The position numbers and the translations under genes are program-made. Of a stretch of DNA of 64,000 nt, positions 1 through 9,330 are shown in pieces (the stretch's first letter is position 1; every line of letters begins with the position of its first letter). The DNA is from Photobacterium sp. SKA34. GTDB taxonomy: Bacteria; Pseudomonadota; Gammaproteobacteria; Enterobacterales; Vibrionaceae. The notes under the pieces were generated by a model that saw only the letters and a program-made list of their open reading frames with translations, searched no databases and was not told the origin of the DNA. The stretch covers positions 621,184 through 685,183 of the forward strand of contig NZ_CH724142.1 of NCBI RefSeq assembly GCF_000153325.1, read 5' to 3'.

Positions 1-1717
1 CCAGTAGCGCTATCTATCTCAATACCATGATCTTTAGTGAGCCAAAAGAAATTCGTGCCATACGAAAAGCTTGAGCGACCATTGTAGCTATCATCAAATA
101 GTGAGTTACCAGTGAACCATGGAACATAACCACCAAGCCAATCAATAATAGTGGGTGCAATATCTCTCTGAGATGAAGTGATCGACCTATTTTCATTGGG
201 TATAGATTGATCGCTCGCATAGATGAGAAGTGGAATAGAATTTTTAACGAATCCGCTCGATATCGTTTTTGCCGTATGATCTGAGAGCAAAATAACTATA
301 GTGGGCTTATCTAGCTGAGCGAGCTTCGCATCCAATTTAGGAATAAAACGTTTCAGTGCATCATCAGCGTACTTCATCACACTTCTACGCTCGTTGATTA
401 TGTTTTCGCGACCAAAAACATAATCAATGTTATCCGGTAATAAAGAACCATGGGTGGTACCCGTATTGATCGTAATAAGAAAGGGTTTACCCGTTTGGCT
501 GAATTTATCGATTTGGTTTAAAGAAAAACGATAGATATCATCATCCATAAATCCCCATTCATTGTGCACCGCTTTGAATGGGTAATCATACTTACCGTAA
601 GACTCTTCAAACCCTAACGTTTGTGCGAAAGCCCCAACCGATCCTCTTCCACTTCCCTGAATAAAGGCGGTTTGCCAGCCTCGCTCAGCTAAAATATGTG
701 GTAAACATGAATAAGAAGCATTCTGTAACTGGCTATTTGCCATAAAGCCGTTTATGGGATTTGGGTAAGAACAAAATGTAGAAAACGTCCCTTGTACTGT
801 TCGATAAGCATCGGCATACGTTGAATAAGTCGAAAAAGAACGTGATCTTAGTTGATCAAAGAATGGTGTGACATTCACAACACCTGAGTAACTTTGCATA
901 TCAAAAGCCAGCCAACTCTCAAGCAGAACGACAATGACATTGGCCGATTTAAGTGATTTAAGTTGCGCAGGAGGAGCTGTTCTTTGTGTATTTTCTAAAA
1001 CCTTAAGTTGCTGCGTCGTTGGACTTTAGTGATTTTCTCTATAGGTGCAAGATCGCCTTTAAAGAGATAATAACCAATGCTATAAGGAGCATCCCAAGCA
1101 ATGAACGCTTTCTCGGAATCACCAATTTTATACACACTCATAGGGCTCTGAGGTGAGTCTTTCCAGCCTCCGCGAACAATAATAAGTGTAATGACTAACC
1201 ACAAAAATATAAACAGACAATTAAAATACCAACGGGCTTGTTTTCTATTGGATAGTGGCAAATATCTCCAAATGAAAAACAATGATATCAATAAACAAGT
1301 AATACCAAGCACGACTGTCCCAAAGTAATTTTTAAACGCAGTCAAAATAAGTGAAACTTCCATTCCTTGTGCGTTAAACAGTTCAAATGTGACATGCTTA
1401 CTGGCTTCTTTGGCATAAATTGCATCAGAAAAAGTAGTAATAACAACCCAACAAATCGCAATGCTGAGTGAGAATCGAATTAAGTAATTGGGTGTACGTT
1501 TAAATAAATTAGCAATAATTAAACTAAGAAAAATGGGGATAGTCAGTAAAACAGCTGCGCTAGCATCAAAGTTAATACCAAAAAGCAAAGCATCGATGCC
1601 ATCTTGCGAACTAAGTTCGATGGGAAGTTCAACAAAACTTAATAGCGCAAGCAACTTAGTAATAAAGATCGCTACTATTAAAAAGGCAAAAGATGTAATG
1701 GTATTTATGACAAGCAC
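1..1717 (-). pseudogene. LTA-synthase-like membrane sulfatase, frameshifted, partial at left edge
   Basis: Alkaline-phosphatase-superfamily membrane enzyme of the sulfatase/LtaS-like group, which usually moves phosphoglycerol or phosphoethanolamine onto envelope glycans or lipids. The GTG start at 1717 has an AGGA box upstream. About 240 codons encode several membrane helices (roughly residues 5-25, 45-70, 80-100, 130-150, 165-185) and end at a stop at 995. The catalytic domain continues in another frame from about 1020 down to base 1: it holds VIVVLLESW, a candidate nucleophile region AYRTVQGTFSTF, a GTTHGS block and an SDH metal motif. The two frames must join between about 996 and 1026, since a stop closes the second frame just upstream. 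The C-terminus lies outside the window. It is either a pseudogene or an assembly indel. The family is clear; the substrate is not. Confidence 0.75.
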
Positions 1718-1911
1718 AAATATTTCCTGCTAAATAAATAATACTATTTAGCAAAGCAATAATTTTGCCATTGTCCACTTTATGTGCTGATTTAGGTTAA
1801 GTTGACCATCTTCATTTCTTCCATCTTTTGAAAGTTAATACAGTATTGATAATCAATTTTGTTGAATATGGGGTGAGTGTTTTTGCAAATAATAGCGATA
1901 TTATTCCAAAT

Positions 1912-1928
1912 CTTAAGTAAGCCTTAAG
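1912..1928 (+). promoter_or_regulatory. PmrA-box-like direct repeat upstream of eptA
   Basis: Two CTTAAG hexamers at 1912-1917 and 1923-1928 are separated by exactly five bases. This is the known PmrA/BasR recognition pattern (YTTAA-N5-YTTAA). The site lies 48 bases before the eptA start, where it could cover the -35 region of a promoter whose -10 lies near 1944-1951. The response regulator encoded downstream is the obvious candidate to bind it; that link is inferred. Confidence 0.65.
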
Positions 1929-1975
1929 TTATAAAATAGATGATATAGCTATTCGCTAATTCATAAGAGCCAGTA

Positions 1976-3592
1976 ATGCGTCAAATTTTCCAAATTAAGA
2001 TGACAAGCTTCATCGTGGTGATGTCAGTTTACTTCACCCTATGCTTTAACTATCCGATCCTCGCTAAGATTTTCGATTTAAGCCATTCCGTATCTAATGT
2101 TTTTTTTCCATATACTGCACCGATTGTATTAATGGCAGCATTTCTGATTATCTTCACGGTGTTATGTTGGCCATACCTGTTTAAGCCAGTAATGATTTTC
2201 TTAACCATTACTTCATCGATGGCACTTTATGCAGAGGTGAATTATCACACCTTATTTAATAATGCCGTAATTGAAAGTATTTTCGAAACACGTTCAGATG
2301 AAGCGCTGTCTTATATCAATGCCGATTCCATTATCTACATCATCGTATTTGGTATTGTGCCAAGTATTTGGATTGCGATGGTAAAAATTACCAAGCGAGA
2401 GTCTTTTATTAAAGATATCGTTGCCCGTGTCGCGTTAATCGGTATCGCTTGTACAGCTATTTTGCTGGTAGGTTTAACGACATTTAAAACCTATGCAGCT
2501 GTGGGTAGAAATAACCATTTCTTAAATCGTATGATCATTCCAGGTCATGTGTATGCGGGTGGTAAGTACCTCTACAATAAGTTTATTTACAAGCCACTAC
2601 CATTTAAACAGCAAGGATTGGACGCAAAACTAAGCCCAAACAAGAACCATAAACCTACTTTGTTTGTGATGATCTTAGGTGAAACTGCACGTACTTATAA
2701 TTACGCCTATAACGGTTACAACAAAGACACCAATCCGTACACCAAAAGTGAAGGTATTATTTCGTTTAAAAACGTTGAATCTTGCGGTACCTATACTGCC
2801 CTTTCTGTACCTTGTATGTTCTCGAATTTAACTCGTGCTCACTACAATCAAGATCGCGCATATTCTCAAGATAATGCTGTTGATATTATTCATCGTGCTG
2901 GGGCGAAAGTTCTGTGGCTTGATAACGATGGCGGCTCGAAAGGCGTAGCCGATCGCGTTAACTATCAAGCGATCGATCCTTCACAGCATAATCAATTCTG
3001 TAATGGTACCAGTTGTTACGACAGTGTAATGCTAGATAAAGCCCAACGCTTTATTGATAATGGCGATACAAACAAATTTATGTTGCTGCATTTAATCGGT
3101 AGTCACGGGCCGACTTATTTCAAACGCTACCCTAAAGCGTTTGATAAATTTAAACCATCATGTAATCGCAGTGACATTGAAAATTGTACTGACGAAGAAA
3201 TTAGGAACGTGTACGACAATACCATTTTGTATACTGATTTCGTGACAGAGCAAATGATCAAAATGCTAAAAGCCAAAGAAGATAAATATAATGTTGCTTT
3301 GTTATATATGTCAGATCATGGTGAATCTTTAGGTGAGAACGGTTTCTACCTTCATGGTGCGCCCTTCTCAATTGCGCCTAAAGAGCAAAAACACGTGCCT
3401 TGGCTACTGTGGCTACCAGAGCAATACGCTCAACAAAAAGGGATTAACAAAACATGTTTAGCCGCTAAAAAATCGCAGCCAGGACTTTCACAAGACAACT
3501 TATTCCCTAGCCTACTGAGCTTATATGGAGTGAAATCAAAAGTGATTAATCCAAAACTCGATATCACGGCAAGCTGTCGAGTCAAGTCATAA
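1976..3592 (+). CDS. eptA: Phosphoethanolamine transferase, EptA/MCR family
   Basis: Inner-membrane enzyme that transfers phosphoethanolamine from phosphatidylethanolamine to lipid A, lowering surface charge and giving polymyxin tolerance in characterised relatives. The 538-residue protein has about five N-terminal membrane helices (to about residue 170) and a periplasmic sulfatase-fold domain. By alignment with MCR-1 the key residues are present: E236 in GETAR, the nucleophile T274 in GTYTALSVPCM, H377 in GSHGP, D447-H448 in SDHGES and H460. Paired cysteines in the soluble domain fit the usual disulfides. It is the first gene of an operon with a response regulator and a kinase, as in pmrCAB, and a PmrA-type box precedes it. 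The ATG at 1976 has only a weak GAG Shine-Dalgarno. The family is secure; resistance is not shown by the sequence. Confidence 0.93.
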   Translation: MRQIFQIKMTSFIVVMSVYFTLCFNYPILAKIFDLSHSVSNVFFPYTAPIVLMAAFLIIFTVLCWPYLFKPVMIFLTITSSMALYAEVNYHTLFNNAVIESIFETRSDEALSYINADSIIYIIVFGIVPSIWIAMVKITKRESFIKDIVARVALIGIACTAILLVGLTTFKTYAAVGRNNHFLNRMIIPGHVYAGGKYLYNKFIYKPLPFKQQGLDAKLSPNKNHKPTLFVMILGETARTYNYAYNGYNKDTNPYTKSEGIISFKNVESCGTYTALSVPCMFSNLTRAHYNQDRAYSQDNAVDIIHRAGAKVLWLDNDGGSKGVADRVNYQAIDPSQHNQFCNGTSCYDSVMLDKAQRFIDNGDTNKFMLLHLIGSHGPTYFKRYPKAFDKFKPSCNRSDIENCTDEEIRNVYDNTILYTDFVTEQMIKMLKAKEDKYNVALLYMSDHGESLGENGFYLHGAPFSIAPKEQKHVPWLLWLPEQYAQQKGINKTCLAAKKSQPGLSQDNLFPSLLSLYGVKSKVINPKLDITASCRVKS

Positions 3593-3616
3593 CCATTCAG
3601 TAATCCCATTGATTTA

Positions 3617-3648
3617 ATGTATACTTGTAAGGCATTACAGGTATACAT
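3617..3648. promoter_or_regulatory. Near-perfect 14-bp inverted repeat between eptA and the regulator
   Basis: The arms 3617-3630 (ATGTATACTTGTAA) and 3635-3648 match as an inverted repeat with one mismatch around a 4-base loop. It sits in the 77-base gap between the eptA stop and the regulator ATG at 3670. A short T-rich stretch follows. It could be a partial terminator or RNA-processing hairpin lowering regulator expression relative to eptA, or a dimeric operator. It does not resemble the PmrA box upstream. Confidence 0.5.
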
Positions 3649-3669
3649 TTTTATTTGAGCTCTCATTCC

Positions 3670-4341
3670 ATGAAAATACTGATTATCGAAGATTCCTCGG
3701 CATTACGTCGTAGTTTAGCTGTGGGGTTTCATAATTTAGGATTTTCCATTGACGAAGCAGAAAATGGTAAAGAAGGGCTCACTTTAGCATTAGACAATGA
3801 CTACGATATTATTATTTTAGATCTCATGCTCCCTGGTATTGACGGTATGACGATCTTAAACAAACTACGTCAAACAGGTATTGAAACACGCATTATTATT
3901 CTTTCAGCCAAAACACAAAGCCAAGATCGTATTGATGGCTTAATGCAAGGTGCTGATGATTATGTAACTAAACCTTTTTCATTTGATGAACTCCATGCTC
4001 GTGTGGTTGCAATTTCTCGTCGTTGCCAACCTGTAAGTATCGCCAATACCATTGAAATTGAAGGTTTTCTATTAGATCTTAATAATAAAACGTTATTCTA
4101 TGGTAACTACGATTTGGACCTTACACCGAATGAATTTAAGATCATCGATTATCTCTTCAATCACCGAGGCCAAATCCTCACCGCTAGCATGATCAGCGAT
4201 AATATTACGAATAATTTCGACTATATTTCTAAAAATACCATTGAAGTACATATCTCTTCGATGCGCAAAAAATCGAAAAATATCGAGGCTGTATTGCCAA
4301 TAAAAAATAAACGCGGTTTTGGTTATTACGTAGAGAAGTAA
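3670..4341 (+). CDS. OmpR-family response regulator (PmrA/BasR-like)
   Basis: Cytoplasmic DNA-binding response regulator of 223 residues. The receiver domain holds the N-terminal acidic pair (IIEDS), the phospho-acceptor D51 in ILDLMLPG and the conserved lysine in VTKPFSFDEL. The C-terminal winged helix (from about residue 125) has LDLTPNEFKII and ends in NKRGFGYYVEK. The ATG at 3670 is preferred to an in-frame TTG at 3655, because regulators of this family begin at MKILIIEDS. The kinase gene follows after two bases, so the two are almost certainly co-translated. With eptA upstream and a PmrA-type box, control of lipid A modification is the likely job. The signal sensed is unknown. Confidence 0.92.
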   Translation: MKILIIEDSSALRRSLAVGFHNLGFSIDEAENGKEGLTLALDNDYDIIILDLMLPGIDGMTILNKLRQTGIETRIIILSAKTQSQDRIDGLMQGADDYVTKPFSFDELHARVVAISRRCQPVSIANTIEIEGFLLDLNNKTLFYGNYDLDLTPNEFKIIDYLFNHRGQILTASMISDNITNNFDYISKNTIEVHISSMRKKSKNIEAVLPIKNKRGFGYYVEK

Positions 4342-4343
4342 AC

Positions 4344-5765
4344 ATGACGAATCCTCGCTCAATTAAAAAGAATTTAATTAACGCAATCAGCGCCGTATTT
4401 GGCTTCTTTATTATTATTGTTTTTACTTTTGTTGATTTCAGTGTGGATAATTGGGTACAAGAGCAATTTGAATTAGAAATCCAAAAAAAAGCAGGCCAAT
4501 TCAAAACCATCAACAACATTCAAACATTTGCTGAAAAAATCAGGGATGATACAGATTACGCCTATTATCAAATATGGAAAAATGATGATGTTATCTATCG
4601 TTCTACATCACTCAATGATTACCCCAACATTAATTTACTACACAAAAAGTTACCACTAAATAGCTATCAAATCGTCGATGTCACTTTACCAGACCATGAG
4701 GTAGGTAAGGCATTTCTATACTCTTATCTCGCAAAACCTAAAGATAAAAAGCCAACTCCTATTTATTTAACCATTTATGCATCAACGACAGGGCTTGATA
4801 AGGTTACGGGTATTCTTGATATTTTACTGGTAGGTGGCTTTTTACTCTCGATGATCATTATGCGTGTAGTCGCTAAAATCATTGTAACTAAAGGGCTCGA
4901 TCCTCTCGTAAACTTAAACGATCAAATAAAACTGTTTAACGAAAATAAACAACAACGACCAAATAACCTCTTTACGTTTAAAGAAAATACATCTGCCTAT
5001 ATTGAGATTGATTTGATCCGCAGAGAACTTAATAGCTTTCTCGAAACTAACCGAAAAATGGTCGACAACGAAAAACGGATCACCTCTGATATCGCCCATG
5101 AAATTAAAACCCCTATTGCTGAAATCATCACCCTAACCGAAGTGCATCAACGCTTTCCAGATGATGAACGTTTAGCCAAAACCTTTACCTCGGACATTCT
5201 CCAAATATCGAACCGAATGAAAGTAATAGTAGAAAACCTATTATTACTACAACGCACGTCTCATTCGCTTTCTCTTTATAAACAGCCGATTGAAATCACA
5301 ACCTTATTAAGTACCATCGTTCACGATTTAAACTTTAAATATGACGACATTAAACAACGAGTAGTTTTAAATAACACACTTCAGCACCCTATTCTCGCTG
5401 ATGAGTTTTGTTTAAAAACTATCATTACAAACTTATTAGATAACGCGCTATTTTACAGCGAGCCTAATACAGATATTAATATTACGATTAATGATGATAC
5501 TCAGGATGTGGTATTCACTATTACCAACCCATCAACAATTAATTACTCACAGCAGGAAGTCGATAAACTGGTGCAACCGTTATTTCAACATGACGATTCA
5601 CGTTCTAATAACGATCGCTATGGTTTGGGGTTATCTATCGTTGATAACATCTGCAAAATAAACGATTACGAGTTATCAATAAACCAGTTAGATCATGGGG
5701 ATTTTAAAGTATTAGTAAGGATTACGAAAAAGAATTGTGATGAATTAAGTCAATCATTAAACTGA
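4344..5765 (+). CDS. Sensor histidine kinase, partner of the upstream regulator
   Basis: Membrane histidine kinase of 473 residues. It has a first helix at about residues 14-33, a periplasmic domain of about 120 residues rich in charged and aromatic residues, and a second helix at about 155-178. The dimerisation/phosphoacceptor region carries H252 in SDIAHEIKTP. The ATPase domain shows the N box (TNLLDNAL) and G box (RYGLGLSIV). It starts two bases after the regulator stop, as usual for cognate pairs. The periplasmic domain has no obvious iron-binding ExxE motif like that of PmrB, so the stimulus may differ. Function as a kinase is secure; the eptA link comes from operon structure. Confidence 0.92.
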   Translation: MTNPRSIKKNLINAISAVFGFFIIIVFTFVDFSVDNWVQEQFELEIQKKAGQFKTINNIQTFAEKIRDDTDYAYYQIWKNDDVIYRSTSLNDYPNINLLHKKLPLNSYQIVDVTLPDHEVGKAFLYSYLAKPKDKKPTPIYLTIYASTTGLDKVTGILDILLVGGFLLSMIIMRVVAKIIVTKGLDPLVNLNDQIKLFNENKQQRPNNLFTFKENTSAYIEIDLIRRELNSFLETNRKMVDNEKRITSDIAHEIKTPIAEIITLTEVHQRFPDDERLAKTFTSDILQISNRMKVIVENLLLLQRTSHSLSLYKQPIEITTLLSTIVHDLNFKYDDIKQRVVLNNTLQHPILADEFCLKTIITNLLDNALFYSEPNTDINITINDDTQDVVFTITNPSTINYSQQEVDKLVQPLFQHDDSRSNNDRYGLGLSIVDNICKINDYELSINQLDHGDFKVLVRITKKNCDELSQSLN

Positions 5766-5837
5766 AAATAAACATGCATTAAATGCCACTTCAAATGCTT
5801 TTTAAATAATGTAGAGCACAATAAATGCATTTAAATT

Positions 5838-5861
5838 TGAGTTAGCCCAAAAGCTAACTCA
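5838..5861. terminator. Hairpin between convergent kinase and lipoprotein genes
   Basis: A 9-bp perfect stem (TGAGTTAGC with its complement) around the loop CCAAAA, lying between two convergent genes. The T tract is weak, so this is a possible bidirectional terminator. Confidence 0.5.
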
Positions 5862-5909
5862 TCTATTAAGAGTTACATTAAAAATTAAACTTACTACCCT
5901 TTAATAAAC

Positions 5910-6815
5910 TCATATTTCTTTCCTTGAGTGAAGATTGTAGGGACGATAATGGAAGTGTCCGTATATTTTACTTTCATAATTGGCATGTTCAAAAGGTACT
6001 ACATAGAGATAGAATCCTTGCGGCAATTTGGCTGTTAATGCCTGATAAAACTTTGTTGAATCGAGCTGATTAGCAGATTTCATTTCAACTGCTGCAAACA
6101 TGGTGAATGGGTTACCAATCAGATGCTTGCTGATTTCAATGTTATCATTAAATCCAATTGTATAGGCTTGCTTAACAGTGCCATCGATCAATGTCGTTAA
6201 ACCTTCTTTTGCCTTTGTTCCCGTTGGACTAACTGATGTTAAACCATATGGCACTAACTTTTTGTTAATATCGACAGCAACAAATTTAATTCCGTGTCTT
6301 GTATCTTCTCTATTACTAACAATTTTAGCATCAAACCCCATGTCGAATAGAGTTTTAATAGCATTTTCTTGAATTGTGTTTTTAATATAACTTTCCGCAT
6401 CAAACGCCGATTTAAACTTATTCTTTTCAACAGCAACTATCCAGCGAGACTGACTAGCTATGTGATCGCTCGTTGCCATACCCGCTACAGATCCCCCAAC
6501 AACATCAATTAAACCTGTAAAATTTCCTGTCATAATACTTAATACACCAAAAAACTTGGATACACCACCGACGTTACGTGTTAAAGCCGTTTTCGCTTCT
6601 TCAATTTCCTCTTGAGTAAAATCTTTCAATGGAGATTGATAAGTCGTAAGACCGTACTTATAAGGTCGAGTTAATACAGTTTGAGCTGCAATGTTATAAG
6701 CCTTACTTTTATCGACCTGATATGGTGCAGGTTCAATTTTAATTGGTGGGTTTTTGACTGCACAGCCAACGAGAGCTAATGATAGCGTTCCTAATATCAT
6801 TGATGATAAGCGCAT
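5910..6815 (-). CDS. Predicted lipoprotein of unknown function
   Basis: Exported protein of about 301 residues with a lipoprotein signal peptide: a basic start, a hydrophobic stretch and the lipobox LVGC, placing the lipidated cysteine at about residue 18. I do not recognise the family. It contains a glycine-rich hydrophobic segment (about residues 85-110), which may be a helix buried in the fold rather than a membrane anchor. The start at 6815 is chosen because the AAGGG box lies 9 bases upstream of it, whereas it touches the alternative ATG at 6824. It is convergent with the eptA operon and stands alone. The long AT-rich region upstream suggests it borders an accessory stretch. Confidence 0.75.
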   Translation of the reverse strand: MRLSSMILGTLSLALVGCAVKNPPIKIEPAPYQVDKSKAYNIAAQTVLTRPYKYGLTTYQSPLKDFTQEEIEEAKTALTRNVGGVSKFFGVLSIMTGNFTGLIDVVGGSVAGMATSDHIASQSRWIVAVEKNKFKSAFDAESYIKNTIQENAIKTLFDMGFDAKIVSNREDTRHGIKFVAVDINKKLVPYGLTSVSPTGTKAKEGLTTLIDGTVKQAYTIGFNDNIEISKHLIGNPFTMFAAVEMKSANQLDSTKFYQALTAKLPQGFYLYVVPFEHANYESKIYGHFHYRPYNLHSRKEI

Positions 6816-6824
6816 GATTTCCAT

Positions 6825-7374
6825 CCCTTCTTAATTTTATTTATATTATTTTTTCTCGCTTTTATATCGCACAAATAGATAATCGAAATTATCCTAATTC
6901 CATATATTGTCGACAATAAAAGATAAATCTTTAATTAAATCCATATTTTAATTATTCGATTAGCATTAGTTTCAATAACGGTTTTAAAGAGATTTATTGC
7001 CAGGAAGGTATCATTCTGAATTTTATAAAGCTCCTTTAACAGTGAACAATGTCAATTTATATTTTTATTAATAAAGGTATTTTTTTTAAAGAATATTCAT
7101 GACTATTATATTAATGTAATAAAAAATCAACGTCAGATAAAATTACTATATTTGTTAAAAAATGGAGTATAAATCATTTAAAGTATTCGTTTTATTTCCA
7201 TATAGAAATCAAGGGTAATGACCGACTCCTTCAGGCATCCCCTCATAAAAATTTCAATACGTCCTTATGTTAGATGGCTTAAGCTTGAATATCTATCGAC
7301 TATACTGCACCTATCCTTATTTTTTATGTTCTTTTGATGAACTATAGGCATTAAATATAAACCAATTTATAAGG
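6825..7374. other. AT-rich intergenic stretch, nothing recognised
   Basis: About 550 bases, very AT-rich, between the lipoprotein start and the first broken NTF2-like gene. I see no convincing coding frame, RNA gene or strong hairpin. Its right end (about 7300-7374) resembles the sequence downstream of the second NTF2-like copy near 9290-9330 and may be a worn cassette boundary. Confidence 0.5.
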
Positions 7375-7728
7375 CTAACAACTCGTTCCTTGGTGATACT
7401 TTAATTGCCACCTTAAGCTAGTTTTTACCCAAATTGATGAACGTTTTGCAAGGTGATTAACTTCTCCATACTCGTCAATGACTGCCGATTTATATAGCAG
7501 CAACTTGGTTACATGTGCTAGCTCAACACACTCAAAATCTTGAGAGTGTACTTTAGAATTTGATGGAGATTCCGACTGCATCATGTCGACAATGGATTAG
7601 AAATCATAAGTACAACCAGACTTACCCACTTCAATAAAACTATGATGCAGCAAGCGATTAATTTCGGATAAGTTTTGCCTTACTTCATAATGATGAAGTG
7701 CGATTTCTTGCTCAATTAGAATATCCAT
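7375..7728 (-). pseudogene. NTF2-like (DUF4440-type) gene, copy 1, with in-frame stop
   Basis: Remnant of a small NTF2-fold protein of the DUF4440/SnoaL type, about 117 codons from an ATG at 7728. Codon 44 is TAA (7597-7599); after it the frame stays open and still encodes recognisable family sequence ending in WQLKYHQGTSC. The second copy at 9331-9708 has GAC at the equivalent codon, so the stop arose by base changes. No function can be assigned. Genes of this kind are common in Vibrio integron cassettes (general knowledge), which fits the neighbouring attC-like site. Confidence 0.65.
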
Positions 7729-7898
7729 TATTTCTTCTACTTTTATAAATAAACATGATTACTTTTATGCCAAAATAAAAGCATAAAACACCAATATCAT
7801 AATCGATATATTATTTAAATATTTGTACATACGTATTTCTAAACAGCGCAAATAATTATTTATTTTAATAAAAAGTTAACAATTAGGGTTTACAGGAA

Positions 7899-7955
7899 AA
7901 TAAGGATAGTGATACTCACGCTTGAGCTTTAAAGAGGATTTTATTATAAATCAGA
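7899..7955. repeat. 57-bp direct repeat, left copy flanking panB
   Basis: Matches 9099-9155 at 47 of 57 positions in the same orientation, with an identical 3' half-segment (TTTTATTATAAATCAGA). The two copies start exactly 1200 bases apart and enclose panB. They could be the duplicated boundary of an inserted segment or shared promoter-like sequence. Confidence 0.6.
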
Positions 7956-8047
7956 GTGTCACATAAGAAAGATTTAATGTCTTTTTAGCAAAATATATAC
8001 AATTATGGTCATGTTAGTATCGTTTTTTTACAAAAATCGAATGACTA

Positions 8048-8839
8048 ATGAAAAAAATAACCATCGCAGATTTAAATAACTGGAAAAAATTAGGCGAAAA
8101 ATTTGCATCAATAACCGCTTATGATGCGAGCTTTTCTAAAATATTTGAAGAGCAAGGCCTGCCTGTCATAATTGTCGGAGATTCACTTGGTTCAGTAATA
8201 CAAGGTAAACCAACAACTTTGGATGTGAGTATTGATGAATTGGTATATCACACAAAATGCGTTAGAGCAGGAAGCCCAAATGCTTTCATTATTTCAGACC
8301 TTCCTTTCATGAGTTACCACACCCCTGATTCAGCATGTGAATCAGCAGCTAAATTAATGAAAGCAGGTGCAAATATGGTAAAGATTGAAGGCGGTAGTTG
8401 GTTAACCAGTACTGTTAAAATGCTAACTGAACGTGCAGTTCCAGTTTGTGCTCATTTAGGTTTAATGCCACAAGCCGTAAATCTATATGGCGGATATAAA
8501 GTTCAAGGTAAAACAGAAGAACAAGCTACAGAAATGCTAGAAACAGCCAAAGAGCTTCAGCGCGCAGGTGCTCAGATACTGGTACTTGAATGTATTCCTG
8601 CGAAATTAGCACGACAAATCACATTAGAATTACACATTCCAGTAATAGGGATTGGTGCAGGTAATGATACCGATGGTCAAGTTTTAGTTATGCACGATAT
8701 TTTAGGTGTATCAGCCAATTATATTCCAAGATTCTCTAGAAATTTCCTCGCTGAAACCGGGTCGATTGAAGCCGCTGTGACTAAGTATATAGATGAAGTC
8801 AAACAACAAACCTTCCCAGAGGAAAAACACAGCTTTTAA
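8048..8839 (+). CDS. panB: 3-methyl-2-oxobutanoate hydroxymethyltransferase
   Basis: First committed enzyme of pantothenate synthesis: it adds a hydroxymethyl group from 5,10-methylene-tetrahydrofolate to 3-methyl-2-oxobutanoate, giving ketopantoate, in the cytoplasm. The 263-residue length is normal. The family blocks are present: [10 protein letters not shown] (Mg-binding Asp), [15 protein letters not shown] (substrate lysine), [17 protein letters not shown] (catalytic Glu) and [18 protein letters not shown]. No panC lies beside it, although the two are usually adjacent in this group. It is instead flanked by 57-bp direct repeats and broken accessory genes, and its orientation is opposite to theirs. 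It may be an acquired second copy. Enzyme identity is secure; its origin is inference. Confidence 0.95.
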   Translation: MKKITIADLNNWKKLGEKFASITAYDASFSKIFEEQGLPVIIVGDSLGSVIQGKPTTLDVSIDELVYHTKCVRAGSPNAFIISDLPFMSYHTPDSACESAAKLMKAGANMVKIEGGSWLTSTVKMLTERAVPVCAHLGLMPQAVNLYGGYKVQGKTEEQATEMLETAKELQRAGAQILVLECIPAKLARQITLELHIPVIGIGAGNDTDGQVLVMHDILGVSANYIPRFSRNFLAETGSIEAAVTKYIDEVKQQTFPEEKHSF

Positions 8840-9330
8840 TGTCAATAAAATAGAACCGATTAACCAGATCGGTTTATGGTATAAAACGTTAATAAATTTG
8901 TATAACTATTTTGTGAATTGCTTGTTGCGTGGTCATGGAAAGGAGCTGCTTCAAGTGATCCAATTTATGTTCATGTTCGCCGGGCAACTGATGTTGCCCT
9001 CACCGAATAAACGGTACGTATAACAACCCTTTTGCCCCTGCTGCCAACCTGTCATGCAATTAACGGGGATATTTCGACCCAGCAAATCGACGTTCAATAA
9101 TAAGAATAATGGCTTTCACGCTTTAGAATTAAAGAGGGTTTTATTATAAATCAGAACATTAAATTTATTGGTTAACACCAAGGATAACGCTAGACTTCTT
9201 TTTGGCATCACCCTTCATGATATTTCCAATATTTACTTATATAAGGTGGTTTGGGCTTGTCCAACACTTCGGATAGGTGTCGGCTTCGCGACACATACCC
9301 TTATTTGTTATATGCCAGTTTTCTTAAGCT
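8840..9330. other. Non-coding stretch with hairpins and the right direct repeat
   Basis: It holds a 7-bp stem-loop at 8854-8874 (AACCGAT, 7-base loop) just after panB but without a T tract, a second perfect 7-bp stem-loop at 8982-8999 (GGGCAAC, loop TGAT), a TATAACAACC motif near 9018 recalling attC end boxes, the direct repeat 9099-9155, and a degenerate attC-like segment around 9236-9312. No coding frame looks real. Confidence 0.45.
9099..9155. repeat. 57-bp direct repeat, right copy flanking panB
   Basis: Right-hand partner of 7899-7955 (10 mismatches in 57). It lies downstream of panB and before the second NTF2-like pseudogene. Confidence 0.6.

Noticed and set aside
8793-9023. Open frame overlapping the end of panB
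   Set aside because: It runs out of the panB frame into non-coding sequence, with no ribosome site and low-complexity composition.
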